From Campylobacter troglodytis (GTDB lineage Bacteria; Campylobacterota; Campylobacteria; Campylobacterales; Campylobacteraceae), in assembly GCF_006864425.1 (NCBI RefSeq), contig NZ_QHLI01000005.1, forward strand, positions 17,196 through 81,195: 64,000 nucleotides of DNA, in the 5' to 3' direction. Below the pieces are notes generated by a model, which was not told where the DNA came from, did no database searches, and saw only the letters and a list, made by a program, of their open reading frames with translations. How positions within the stretch are numbered: the first letter of the stretch is position 1; every line of letters starts with the position of its first letter. Shown one piece after another: positions 38,011 through 45,965 of this stretch. The translations under genes and the position numbers were made by a program.

Positions 38011-38075
38011 ATTTTCCTACCCTTGAAAATAATTTTTTGTCCCTTAATTAAAGAGTCAAGGGGAAAACCTACTTT

Positions 38076-38684
38076 TTATCTCATCAGTTTAGTAGCGAGA
38101 TAATTTTTTATGGTTTTTTCATACGCAAAACGCATCTCATTGACTATTTTGTTATAGAAGGTATTTGAGCGAACTTTATAAACAGTGCCTGAACTTGTTA
38201 CACCCAATACCATATTAGTTACGGTATGCGTAATGGTAGGACGATAAGGGTTTGCTGTGCTATAAGTTTGTGTTACACTAAATGCCAAAAATTGATTTTT
38301 GGCAGGGTCAGCCACAGAAACTAACTCTTTATAACGCGTGCTTGCTGAATAAGTGGCAGTTGTTTGTCCATAGGCATTTTTAGTTGTGCAAGTGGCAACA
38401 CCCAAATTACAAACCCCTTTATACAATAGCTCATTATCACTTAAAAGAGCTATTGCACCTACTTCCATTATGGACACATTCCAAAGAGAAGTGTTTCTCA
38501 ACTCTACAAAATATGCTTCGTAGCCGCCCACAACTTGCTTTGCCTCATCAAGTGTCAATTTTTTAACGCCAGCTGAGTTATCACTCAAAGCACCTTTACT
38601 TACTTTGGCAAGAAAATCATCAGCCAAAGAAACGCTTACTGTTAAAGCACTTACAAGAGCTAGTTTGAAAAATGTTCGTAACAT
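38076..38684 (-). CDS. double-glycine exported protein 1
   Basis: 202 residues in three parts. Residues 1-21 are a Sec signal peptide (MLRTFFKLALVSALTVSVSLA). Residues 22-54 form a leader ending LTLDEAKQVVGG, a classic double-glycine site (L at -12, E at -8, V at -4, GG at -2/-1). The remaining about 148 residues are the mature part with a C-x6-C pair (CNLGVATC) and a basic helical C-terminus. Leader and signal are almost identical to the two sister proteins, while the mature part differs. Product type (amyloid, adhesin, bacteriocin) is unknown; processing by the C39 peptidase of this locus is inferred. Its upstream 70 bases match those of sister 3. Confidence 0.8.
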   Translation of the reverse strand: MLRTFFKLALVSALTVSVSLADDFLAKVSKGALSDNSAGVKKLTLDEAKQVVGGYEAYFVELRNTSLWNVSIMEVGAIALLSDNELLYKGVCNLGVATCTTKNAYGQTTATYSASTRYKELVSVADPAKNQFLAFSVTQTYSTANPYRPTITHTVTNMVLGVTSSGTVYKVRSNTFYNKIVNEMRFAYEKTIKNYLATKLMR

Positions 38685-38696
38685 TTTTTTACTTCT

Positions 38697-38775
38697 TAAT
38701 TGTTAAAAGTAAATACCTTGCAGTTTTAACATAAAATTGCTTAAAGTTAAGACAAAATCGACAAAAATTATCATT
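38697..38775 (-). promoter_or_regulatory. conserved upstream region of double-glycine gene 1
   Basis: On the minus strand it reads through TTTTATGTTAAAACTGCAAGG. The stretch 38697-38765 is repeated base for base at 43216-43285 before sister gene 3, and the core ATTTTATGTTAAAACTGC recurs before sister 2. A shared promoter is likely; no standard -10/-35 pair is clear. Confidence 0.6.
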
Positions 38776-38777
38776 TT

Positions 38778-40100
38778 TTAGGCTTTTATATCGACTTTGC
38801 TTAAAGGCTTGATTTGACTTAAATTTAAGTTCATCAAATTTGTATTTAAATCCTTGCCATTTGAGTTACTAAAACCACTACTTGAATTTATGCCAAATAA
38901 AATGTTGATTAAATCAAATTTATGTTGATTTTTAAGGACATTTTGTAGGCGAGATAAATCCATATCCTTAAAAATTTCGCTTTTGGCTTGTATAGGGGAA
39001 TGCGTTTTTGCCACACTTTGTTCGTTTTGTGAATTTTCAGTGGTGTTTGTGTTTTTGCTTGCCGTGCTGTTTGTACTCGTTTTGCTTGCTGAATTTGCAC
39101 TGCCTTGAATGCCGTTTTCTTTCATAAAATTTTCGATAATCTCCCCAAAGGATTTTAATTCGCTCTCATCAATCTTCGCCGTGCCACTTACTAGCCCAGC
39201 CCACTGCGATTTAAATTCATCTACGCTCAAATCAGCATAGAACAAATCAAGCACTTTCATCATTCTCGCAAATTTTTCTTGCGTATTTCCGCTTGAATTT
39301 AAAAAGGCATTAGCGCTCACAAATTCGTTTAAATCCTTAATGATTTCTTTACTTAAATTCTTATCAAAGCCCAGCAACTTGCCGCCTATCGTGGTATCGC
39401 CAGCGATTACATAGCCGTTGCCGTTTTGTCTTAACTGCGCGTTAGCAAACGCCATAAAAAGCCCGCCTTTTGTTATCTCGCCATTTTCTAGCTCGTACGC
39501 ATTCTTGCCTAAATCTGCCCCACCTATGCTAAAAATATCATCAGCCCTTTTGGTAAAGTCCCCAGCCAAATTTGAAAACGCAAGTGAAGTCTGTGTAGGG
39601 CTTTTGTAGCTATCATTTGCCTGCATAGCCTTTAAAAGCTCATTTTGGCTTGTGTAAATTTGCGTGATTTGAAACGATTTTTTATCATACTCAAAGCCGA
39701 GCGGAATTTGCGCGATTTGTTCTTTGTCATAGTTTGACGCGTTTGGCACAAGCTGTGCGAAAAGTGTGTAGGCGTTTTTAAGCGTTTGGACTAAATTAAC
39801 ACTACTAAAATTCTTGTTTTTGCTGAGTTCTTGGGCTAAATTTTCTATACTTTTGGCGTAAATTTTATAGTCCTTGTCAAGCCCCACTGCTTCGTTAAAA
39901 TCGCTCGTAAAATACCCATCTTTATCCACGCCGTATCCTAGCACTTCGCGCACTGCATTACTTTTATCTTGGACAAAAGTTGAATTTTGGCTAGAATTTG
40001 TAACGTTTAAATTTGCCGTGTTTTGTGAATTTGCTTTTGGACTTGAAAAATTTGTATTCGTGTATGTATAATTTGAGTGAGAATTTATAGAATTAAGCAT
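38778..40100 (-). CDS. accessory protein B of the double-glycine locus (possible Cj0814-type family)
   Basis: 440 residues, intact, no signal peptide. N-terminal 50 residues are N/S/T-rich; then VLGYGVDKDGYFTSDFNEAV, a central ordered domain (FSIGGADLGKNAYELENGEI, TIGGKLLGFDKNL), a low-complexity S/N/T linker (about residues 340-370), and a helical end closing SKVDIKA. The three accessory proteins share the KVDIKA/KVDTKI terminus, and B and C also share the GYFT motif. The N-terminal style resembles flagellum-exported proteins of Campylobacter, which is a weak memory-based link. CGGAGG lies before ATG 40100. It follows double-glycine gene 2. Confidence 0.75.
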   Translation of the reverse strand: MLNSINSHSNYTYTNTNFSSPKANSQNTANLNVTNSSQNSTFVQDKSNAVREVLGYGVDKDGYFTSDFNEAVGLDKDYKIYAKSIENLAQELSKNKNFSSVNLVQTLKNAYTLFAQLVPNASNYDKEQIAQIPLGFEYDKKSFQITQIYTSQNELLKAMQANDSYKSPTQTSLAFSNLAGDFTKRADDIFSIGGADLGKNAYELENGEITKGGLFMAFANAQLRQNGNGYVIAGDTTIGGKLLGFDKNLSKEIIKDLNEFVSANAFLNSSGNTQEKFARMMKVLDLFYADLSVDEFKSQWAGLVSGTAKIDESELKSFGEIIENFMKENGIQGSANSASKTSTNSTASKNTNTTENSQNEQSVAKTHSPIQAKSEIFKDMDLSRLQNVLKNQHKFDLINILFGINSSSGFSNSNGKDLNTNLMNLNLSQIKPLSKVDIKA

Positions 40101-40156
40101 TTTTAGCCTCCGTACAACATTTCGTCAAATATCGACAAATTGAGAAAAAATATAAG

Positions 40157-40182
40157 AATCTCGCCCAAAAATGAGCGAGATT
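40157..40182 (-). terminator. hairpin terminator between double-glycine gene 2 and accessory B
   Basis: Perfect 8-bp stem AATCTCGC/GCGAGATT with a 10-base loop, followed on the minus strand by CTTATATTTTTTCTC. It lies 8 bases beyond the stop of gene 2 and 57 before the start of accessory B, so it may limit read-through and keep the exported protein in excess. Confidence 0.65.
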
Positions 40183-40189
40183 TGCATTT

Positions 40190-40696
40190 TTAAGGGTTTA
40201 GTCCGCCCAAAGATTTATCAAAAGAATTTTTGTATCTCCAACTTAATTCTTTCACTATGCCGTTATTGTTAAGAAAGAGATTTGACTCTTTCCACATTTT
40301 CCCCGTAGCCCTATCCATAACGATAGCCGCATAAGTAAAATAGCTATAACGCTTACCCAATTGCGAAGTCGCCCAAATTTTTTGAGACATAAAGCCTATA
40401 TGTTTTCTTGTGTTATATGGTTCTTCATCTGTGATGATTGCCCTAAAATCCTTATAGTGAGTTCCCGTGATTGTGTTACTCACAGCAAAGCTAAGACAAA
40501 AGGTATCAAAACAATCCCCAACTGACTGAAAAGCACCGCCCACAACCTGACTTGCTTCATCAAGTGTAAGTTTTTTAACGCCAGCTGAGTTATCACTCAA
40601 AGCACCATTACTTACTTTGGCAAGAAAATCATCAGCCAAAGAAACGCTTGCTGTTAAAGCACTTACAAGAGCTAGTTTGAAAAATGTTCGTAACAT
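40190..40696 (-). CDS. double-glycine exported protein 2
   Basis: 168 residues. Signal peptide MLRTFFKLALVSALTASVSLA, leader ending LTLDEASQVVGG, then about 114 mature residues beginning AFQSVGD with a C-x4-C pair (CFDTFC) and a helical, aromatic C-terminal end (GIVKELSWRYKNSF). The first 54 residues are nearly identical to sisters 1 and 3; the mature part is strongly diverged in the middle but keeps the Cys pair and the final helix. AAGGGAG precedes the start. No immunity-like partner is obvious apart from the accessory gene that follows. Confidence 0.8.
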   Translation of the reverse strand: MLRTFFKLALVSALTASVSLADDFLAKVSNGALSDNSAGVKKLTLDEASQVVGGAFQSVGDCFDTFCLSFAVSNTITGTHYKDFRAIITDEEPYNTRKHIGFMSQKIWATSQLGKRYSYFTYAAIVMDRATGKMWKESNLFLNNNGIVKELSWRYKNSFDKSLGGLNP

Positions 40697-40921
40697 TTTT
40701 TTACTCCCTTAAAAATTTAAATAACTTTGCAGTTTTAACATAAAATTCTAAAATGTAAGATAAAATTTGTCTAAAATTTTAAATTTTTGTGAATTTTTTA
40801 CCAAAATCCACACAAAATTTGCAAAATTTCACATTGTGGCGATAAAATTCACACTAAATATCTTTACAAATCCAAATTTCGCAAGGCTAAAATATCATTT
40901 TAACAACTCAAAATTTCAAGG

Positions 40922-41784
40922 CTAAAACTTTTTCCACAAACTAAGCCCAAACACCGCATCAGGCGAGGCTGAGCTACCACCAAAACTTGCACTAGCAGAT
41001 AGTGCTGTATCAGCATTTATGCTGTAAGTCGAGCCAACGCTCAAAGTAGGTATAGAGCGAAATTCAGAGTTTTGCTCGCCGTTTATCCTTTGTGGGCTTT
41101 GTAGTCTTTGCTCTGCACCTAAATCAAGCGTGATTTTGGGGCTTAACACTATGGACAAATCCCCACCCACATAAAAGCTGTTGCCATAGCGGATCTTCAT
41201 AAATTCAAACTTCCTATCAAGGTTATAAGAAAAGCCCATATAAAACGAATACACCACAGAGTCGCTATATCCGCGTAGGCTTGTTTGTAAAGAGTAAGAA
41301 TTAACGAAAAAAGTTTTCAACTCATCGACACCTTTTCGCGTGAGATGATAGAGCTTTGCAACGAAGTTTGTGGCACAAAATCCGCAAAACTCGCACCTGT
41401 GTAGATGAAGCCAAGCCATAAAGAATTAAAACTTATATCATTGTCGTGGCTGTATGCGTTGGTAAGAAAATTTGTGTATTCTTTACGAGCAAACGAACCG
41501 CCAAAGGCTACGAGTATATCGAGGCGCGAAGTGAGCGTGTAGATGAGCGTTTGATTAAGCGAGAGTTGCTTTGTATCGTTTTATATAGTCGGATCTCCGC
41601 TAATGCTGATATTTGGGTAAAGATTGTATGAATTTGCATTGCCTGTGCTTAAAAACGAAAGGCTTGTGATACTTCGCAAGCCTATTTGCTTTTTGAAAAG
41701 CGAGTCTATGGTAATGGCATCTGAGGCGAAAAGTTGAGTGTAGAAAAACAAAGGCATAACGAGTAAAAAGCGTTTCAAAAGCAA
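40922..41784 (-). pseudogene. outer-membrane beta-barrel protein, broken by a stop and a frameshift
   Basis: Starts with a signal peptide (MPLFFYTQLFAS) and ends with amphipathic strands closing GLSLWKKF, the terminal Phe expected of a barrel. A TAA interrupts it at about 41584 (GDPTI stop), after which the same frame continues (QLSLNQTLIYTLTSRLDIL...SLWLGFIYTGASF). A frameshift near 41320 then moves it to the frame of DELKTFFVNSYSLQTSL. In Fap-type amyloid systems a barrel (FapF) exports the substrate; a similar job is inferred. As sequenced it is non-functional unless the breaks are errors. It follows accessory A by 10 bases. Confidence 0.72.
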
Positions 41785-41794
41785 AAACTTTTAC

Positions 41795-42553
41795 TCATAT
41801 TTTCGTATCAACTTTGCTTAAAAAGCCAAACATAAGCTTTAACTTATCAACGCTTTGTTGATGAAAAAGTTGTTGTAGATTACTAATGCTTGTGTTTTCG
41901 TAGGCTTTACTGAGCTGAATGACAATTTTTTCATTTTCTTTTTTATCCAAGTTTTGAGCTGAATTTTCAGCATTTTGGGCGTTTTTTCGCGCCAAATTTT
42001 CGCTCGCAAATCGCTCTTCTAACGCCTTTATATCATCATTTGAAAAGATTACACCACTTGCGCCAAAGCCGTTTTTAAGCACGCTACTAATGACTTCATT
42101 TGAACGCTTTTCTTTGAGCGCAAGCCAGCTAGCCTTAAATTCATCGGCATTCGTAGCAGTTCGGTAAATACTTTCTATATCCTTATCCAAAAGGCTACCA
42201 ACGCCTATGCCACCAAACTGCGAGATGACATTTTTGTTTTTGAATTTGTTGATTTCATTTATCAAAGCCGTATCAGCCGTGCCGTTTTTGAGCTGCTGAT
42301 AAATCGAATTTTCACGCACAGGCATTTCCTTTGTGAGCTTGTCATACTCGCTTAAAATGGATTTAAAAGCGTTATTCATTCTCTCAATAATGCTTTTTAG
42401 CTCATCATCACTCACATCTTCCCACGCTGTGCCGTATTTCCAACTGAAATCATTTTGCACGGTTTCGTTACTAGATTGTTCTACCTTATCGCTAGGCTTT
42501 ACAGCTGTAAAGCTAGCGAAATTTAATGAATTAGAATTTATAGAACTAGTCAT
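41795..42553 (-). CDS. accessory protein A of the double-glycine locus
   Basis: 252 residues, no signal peptide. N/S-rich N-terminus (MTSSINSNSLNFASF), a helical central part (DVSDDELKSIIERMNNAFKS; DEFKASWLALKEKRSNEVI), an N/A/Q-rich linker, and a C-terminal helix closing KVDTKI, matching KVDIKA of the other two accessory proteins. It lacks the GYFT block. It lies 9 bases after double-glycine gene 3 and 10 before the barrel gene, so these form one transcription unit. Function unknown. Confidence 0.72.
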   Translation of the reverse strand: MTSSINSNSLNFASFTAVKPSDKVEQSSNETVQNDFSWKYGTAWEDVSDDELKSIIERMNNAFKSILSEYDKLTKEMPVRENSIYQQLKNGTADTALINEINKFKNKNVISQFGGIGVGSLLDKDIESIYRTATNADEFKASWLALKEKRSNEVISSVLKNGFGASGVIFSNDDIKALEERFASENLARKNAQNAENSAQNLDKKENEKIVIQLSKAYENTSISNLQQLFHQQSVDKLKLMFGFLSKVDTKI

Positions 42554-42562
42554 AATTTTACC

Positions 42563-43204
42563 CTACTTTCCACCATATTGATACATTAAATATCTTTCAA
42601 GAAAACTCTTGTAATTTTTAGCTAAATCTTTTGCGACAAAATTTGTTTGTAAGTATGTTGAAGGTAACCTGCTAAATGCACCAGAAGCAGCATCAACCAT
42701 ACCAACTCCATAACTAAAAACAAATTGTTTTGCACCCGTTCTCGTTTGAATGATATTTATTTTTGTTGTATAAGCCAAATAAGTCGTAATCGGGTCGCCG
42801 ACAATATTCATTAGCTCTCTCAATCTTATGACATTTTGTTGATATTGCGTTCTAGTGTCCTTAAACATATAACAATGCGTAACACCAGCCGAGCAAATCC
42901 CACTTTTTTCAGGCACAAAATTTCCATACCTATCATAAGTGATTTCACTACCATAGTCTATGCCATAATCTATTGCATTGATTCTAGGCACAGCATACAC
43001 GGCTGCTTCTCTTGCCCCAAGGTCTGCAAACCCAACTAAATACCCGCCCACAACCTAACTTGCTTCATCAAGTGTAAGTTTTTTAACGCCAGCTGATTTA
43101 TCACTCAAAGCACCATTACTTACTTTGGCAAGAAAATCATCAGCCAAAGAAAGGCTTACTGTTAAAGCACTTACAAGAGCTAGTTTGAAAAATGTTCGTA
43201 ACAT
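42563..43204 (-). pseudogene. double-glycine exported protein 3, amber stop just before the GG site
   Basis: Signal peptide and leader are as in the sisters (MLRTFFKLALVSALTVSLSLA, then KKLTLDEAS). The next codon is TAG (43055-43057) where the sisters have CAG (Gln) in SQVVGG or KQVVGG, a one-base change. The frame continues intact for about 164 codons: VVGGYLVGFADLGAREAAVYA, a C-x6-C pair (CSAGVTHC) and a helical C-terminus ending QYGGK. Only the leader would be made unless the stop is suppressed or an internal start is used. The untouched remainder suggests a recent event. Confidence 0.78.
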
Positions 43205-43215
43205 TTTTACTCATT

Positions 43216-43296
43216 AATTGTTAAAAGTAAATACCTTGCAGTTTTAACATAAAATTGCTTAAAGTTAAGACAAAATCGACAAAATTTATCATTTTT
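43216..43296 (-). promoter_or_regulatory. conserved upstream region of double-glycine gene 3
   Basis: Same sequence as at 38697-38765, including minus-strand CAATTTTATGTTAAAACTGC. See the entry for gene 1. Confidence 0.6.
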
Positions 43297-43355
43297 TTAT
43301 GCTTTTATATCAAGTGAATTTAAGGGCTTAATTTGGCGTGAATTTGAGTTAAATT
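43296..43355 (-). pseudogene. C-terminal remnant of a fourth accessory gene
   Basis: The minus strand reads FNSNSRQIKPLNSLDIKA then stop, matching the end of accessory B (NLSQIKPLSKVDIKA). Only about 18 codons survive, followed by the conserved promoter of gene 3, which is the order seen after accessory B as well. This points to loss of a further gene unit. Confidence 0.65.
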
Positions 43356-43374
43356 TGTCCTAAAACCGCTTTCA

Positions 43375-44313
43375 CTACACTTCTTTAAAAGCACCCAAAT
43401 TTAAAATCTTTTGCACCCTCTTTGCGACAAGTTCCTTTGTGTCTAAGCTTTGAAGCTCTTCAAGCATCTTGCTAACATACTCTGCCACATTTGCAAAGGC
43501 TGTGTCCTTGTCGCGATGAGCTCCGTTTATGGGCTCAGCTATGACATCATCGATAAGCCCTTGTGCCTTTAAGTCATCAGCTGTGATTTTCATAGCCTTT
43601 GCGGCTTGTTCGCTTTTTGCAGGATCGTTCCAAAGTATAGCCGCACAGCCCTCAGGAGAGATGACAGAAAAAACGGAGTTTTTCATCATAGCTAGCTTGT
43701 CCGCAACGCCTATGGCCAAAGCCCCCCCAGAGCCTCCCTCGCCGATAACCACAGCTATGGTAGGCGTTTTAAGCGTGGATAACTCGTATAAATTCACGGC
43801 TATTGCCTCGCTTTGCCCCCTTTCCTCAGCGCCTAGTCCTGGGTAAGCTCCTGGTGTGTCGATGAGAAAAAGCACGGGGATTTCAAATTTTTCAGCAAGC
43901 CTTGCCACACGCAAAGCCTTGCGGTAGCCCTCAGGGTGAGGCATACCAAAATTTCGTGCGATTTTATCCTTTGTGCCGCGTCCCTTTTGCTCGCCTATTA
44001 CTATGAGCTTTTTGCCTCCAAGATAGCCCGCAAAGCACACAATGCTGGGGTCATCTCTAAAAGTGCGATCGCCGTGAATTTCATAAGCATCGCTTAATAA
44101 ATGCTGGATAAAATCAAGTGCGTAAGGGCGGTCAGGATGGCGTGCTAATTGCAAGCGTTCATAATCGCTTAAATTTGAATAAACCTTTTTAATCTCTTTG
44201 GCGAGATTTTTTTTCAAAATCGCCACAGCGTCCTTGTCGCCTTTGATTTGAGCGTTGATGATGTCCTCATCAATTTGCTCAATATGCTTTTCAAAGTCCA
44301 AATAAGAAGCCAT
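43375..44313 (-). CDS. accA: acetyl-CoA carboxylase carboxyltransferase subunit alpha
   Basis: 312 residues, the usual length. It transfers CO2 from carboxybiotin to acetyl-CoA together with Acc[46 protein letters not shown] and [17 protein letters not shown] are AccA signatures. It starts directly after the fabF stop, so it is part of the acpP-fabF-accA transcription unit. Confidence 0.96.
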   Translation of the reverse strand: MASYLDFEKHIEQIDEDIINAQIKGDKDAVAILKKNLAKEIKKVYSNLSDYERLQLARHPDRPYALDFIQHLLSDAYEIHGDRTFRDDPSIVCFAGYLGGKKLIVIGEQKGRGTKDKIARNFGMPHPEGYRKALRVARLAEKFEIPVLFLIDTPGAYPGLGAEERGQSEAIAVNLYELSTLKTPTIAVVIGEGGSGGALAIGVADKLAMMKNSVFSVISPEGCAAILWNDPAKSEQAAKAMKITADDLKAQGLIDDVIAEPINGAHRDKDTAFANVAEYVSKMLEELQSLDTKELVAKRVQKILNLGAFKEV

Positions 44314-45555
44314 TTACTCTACTTTTTTAAAAATTATCGAGCCGTTTGTGCCGCCAAAGCCAAAGCTGTTGCTCATCACTACATTTAAATTCACCTTGCG
44401 AGCCTCGTTTGCGACATAGTCTAAGTCGCATTCCTCGTCCTTTACAAGCTGATTGATAGTCGGTGGCACAGTGCCATCACGCAAAGCCATTAGGCAAATC
44501 ACCGCTTCTATCGCACCTGCACCGCCCAAGCAGTGTCCTATTTGCCCCTTTGTCGAGCTTACCAAAGGCACAGCAGAGCCAAAAAGTGCTTTTATCGCAG
44601 CGGTTTCGTTCTTGTCATTTGCAGGTGTAGAAGTGCCGTGGGCGTTTATGTAGTCGATTTTTAGGGGGTTTCTTGCTAGGCTTTGAGAGCTACTTGCCAT
44701 TTGCAAGGCTTTTTTCATAGCACGAAGCGGTCCATCAAGGGTTGGAGCGGTTATGTGGTGTGCGTCTGCACTTTCTCCAAAGCCTATGAGTTCAGCGTAT
44801 ATTCTAGCTCCACGCTTTATAGCATCCTCGTAGCTTTCAAAGATTAAAGCACCAGCGCCCTCGCCCATCACAAAGCCGTCTCGCTCTTTATCAAAGGGAC
44901 GTGAAGCGTGTTTTGGCTCATCGTTGCGTGTAGAAAGTGCTTTCATAGCGGCAAAGCCTCCAATGCCGACAGGACAAATGGTAGATTCAGCCCCCACCAC
45001 AAGCATTTTGCTAGCATTTCCAAGGGCTATGCTCTTGTAAGCCTCGCACACAGCGTGAGTTCCAGCCGCACAAGCCGTTACACAGGCTAAATTTGGACCC
45101 TTTAAGCCCAAATCAATGGCAACTATGCCTCCAAGCATATTCACAAGTGCCGATGGCACAAAGAAGGGGCTTATACGGCGAACGCCCTTGTCAAAGCAAG
45201 TTACGGAGTTTTTTTCTATGTTTGGCAAACCGCCTATGCCAGCAGCTGAGATAACCCCAAAGTCCTCTTTGTCGAGTGTTTCGCCAAAATTTGCATCTTG
45301 CATAGCATCTTTTGCAGCCTTTATTCCAAGCTGAATGAAACGGTCTATCTTTTTTACTTCCTTTGCATCGCTAACCACGCTCAAAGGATCAAAGCCCTTC
45401 ACCTCAGCAGCAATTTGCACCGGAAAATCGCTAACATCAAAAAGAGTAATCTTATCAACCCCGCATTCACCAGCACAAAGAGCCTTAAAAGAGCTTTCCT
45501 TGTCTAGTCCTAGGGCATTTATCATTCCTATGCCCGTAACCACAACTCTTTTCAA
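44314..45555 (-). CDS. fabF: 3-oxoacyl-ACP synthase II
   Basis: Condensing enzyme of fatty acid elongation, 413 residues. Active-site Cys in ACVTACAAGTHAV, His in NAHGTSTPANDKNE and His in KGQIGHCLGGAGAIEA; the C-terminal FGFGGTNGS is also typical. It lies 20 bases after acpP and abuts accA on the minus strand. Confidence 0.96.
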   Translation of the reverse strand: MKRVVVTGIGMINALGLDKESSFKALCAGECGVDKITLFDVSDFPVQIAAEVKGFDPLSVVSDAKEVKKIDRFIQLGIKAAKDAMQDANFGETLDKEDFGVISAAGIGGLPNIEKNSVTCFDKGVRRISPFFVPSALVNMLGGIVAIDLGLKGPNLACVTACAAGTHAVCEAYKSIALGNASKMLVVGAESTICPVGIGGFAAMKALSTRNDEPKHASRPFDKERDGFVMGEGAGALIFESYEDAIKRGARIYAELIGFGESADAHHITAPTLDGPLRAMKKALQMASSSQSLARNPLKIDYINAHGTSTPANDKNETAAIKALFGSAVPLVSSTKGQIGHCLGGAGAIEAVICLMALRDGTVPPTINQLVKDEECDLDYVANEARKVNLNVVMSNSFGFGGTNGSIIFKKVE

Positions 45556-45575
45556 AGTTTTATCCTTGCAAAGAG

Positions 45576-45812
45576 CTATTTTTTGGGAAGATTTTCTATG
45601 TATTTAACGACATCTTCAATTTTAATGAGCTTTTCAGCGTCTGTGTCTGGGATTTCGATGTCAAATTTCTCCTCCAAAGCCATTATCAGCTCGACCACAT
45701 CAAGTGAATCAGCACCTAAATCCTCGATGATTTTGGACTCTAGCTTTACAGAATCCGCATCAACACTTAACTGTTCGACAACGACTGCCTTTACATCATC
45801 AAAGGTTGCCAT
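45576..45812 (-). CDS. acpP: acyl carrier protein
   Basis: 78 residues, acidic, with the phosphopantetheine attachment Ser in [16 protein letters not shown]. It carries the growing acyl chain for FabF and FabZ and for LpxA-linked lipid A synthesis. GGAGAAAAA lies before the start. First gene of acpP-fabF-accA. Confidence 0.96.
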   Translation of the reverse strand: MATFDDVKAVVVEQLSVDADSVKLESKIIEDLGADSLDVVELIMALEEKFDIEIPDTDAEKLIKIEDVVKYIENLPKK

Positions 45813-45965
45813 TTTTTCTCCTTAGAAATTTTTAAGTAAGTGTAATTCTACAATAAAAAATTTAAATTTTGGTTTATCTTTGTTTGTTTTTTACCTAAAA
45901 TTTAGCAAAGTGTGCTTAGGATGCTTAATTTATGTTACAATTTTGCTTTTTATTTAGGAAGTATA

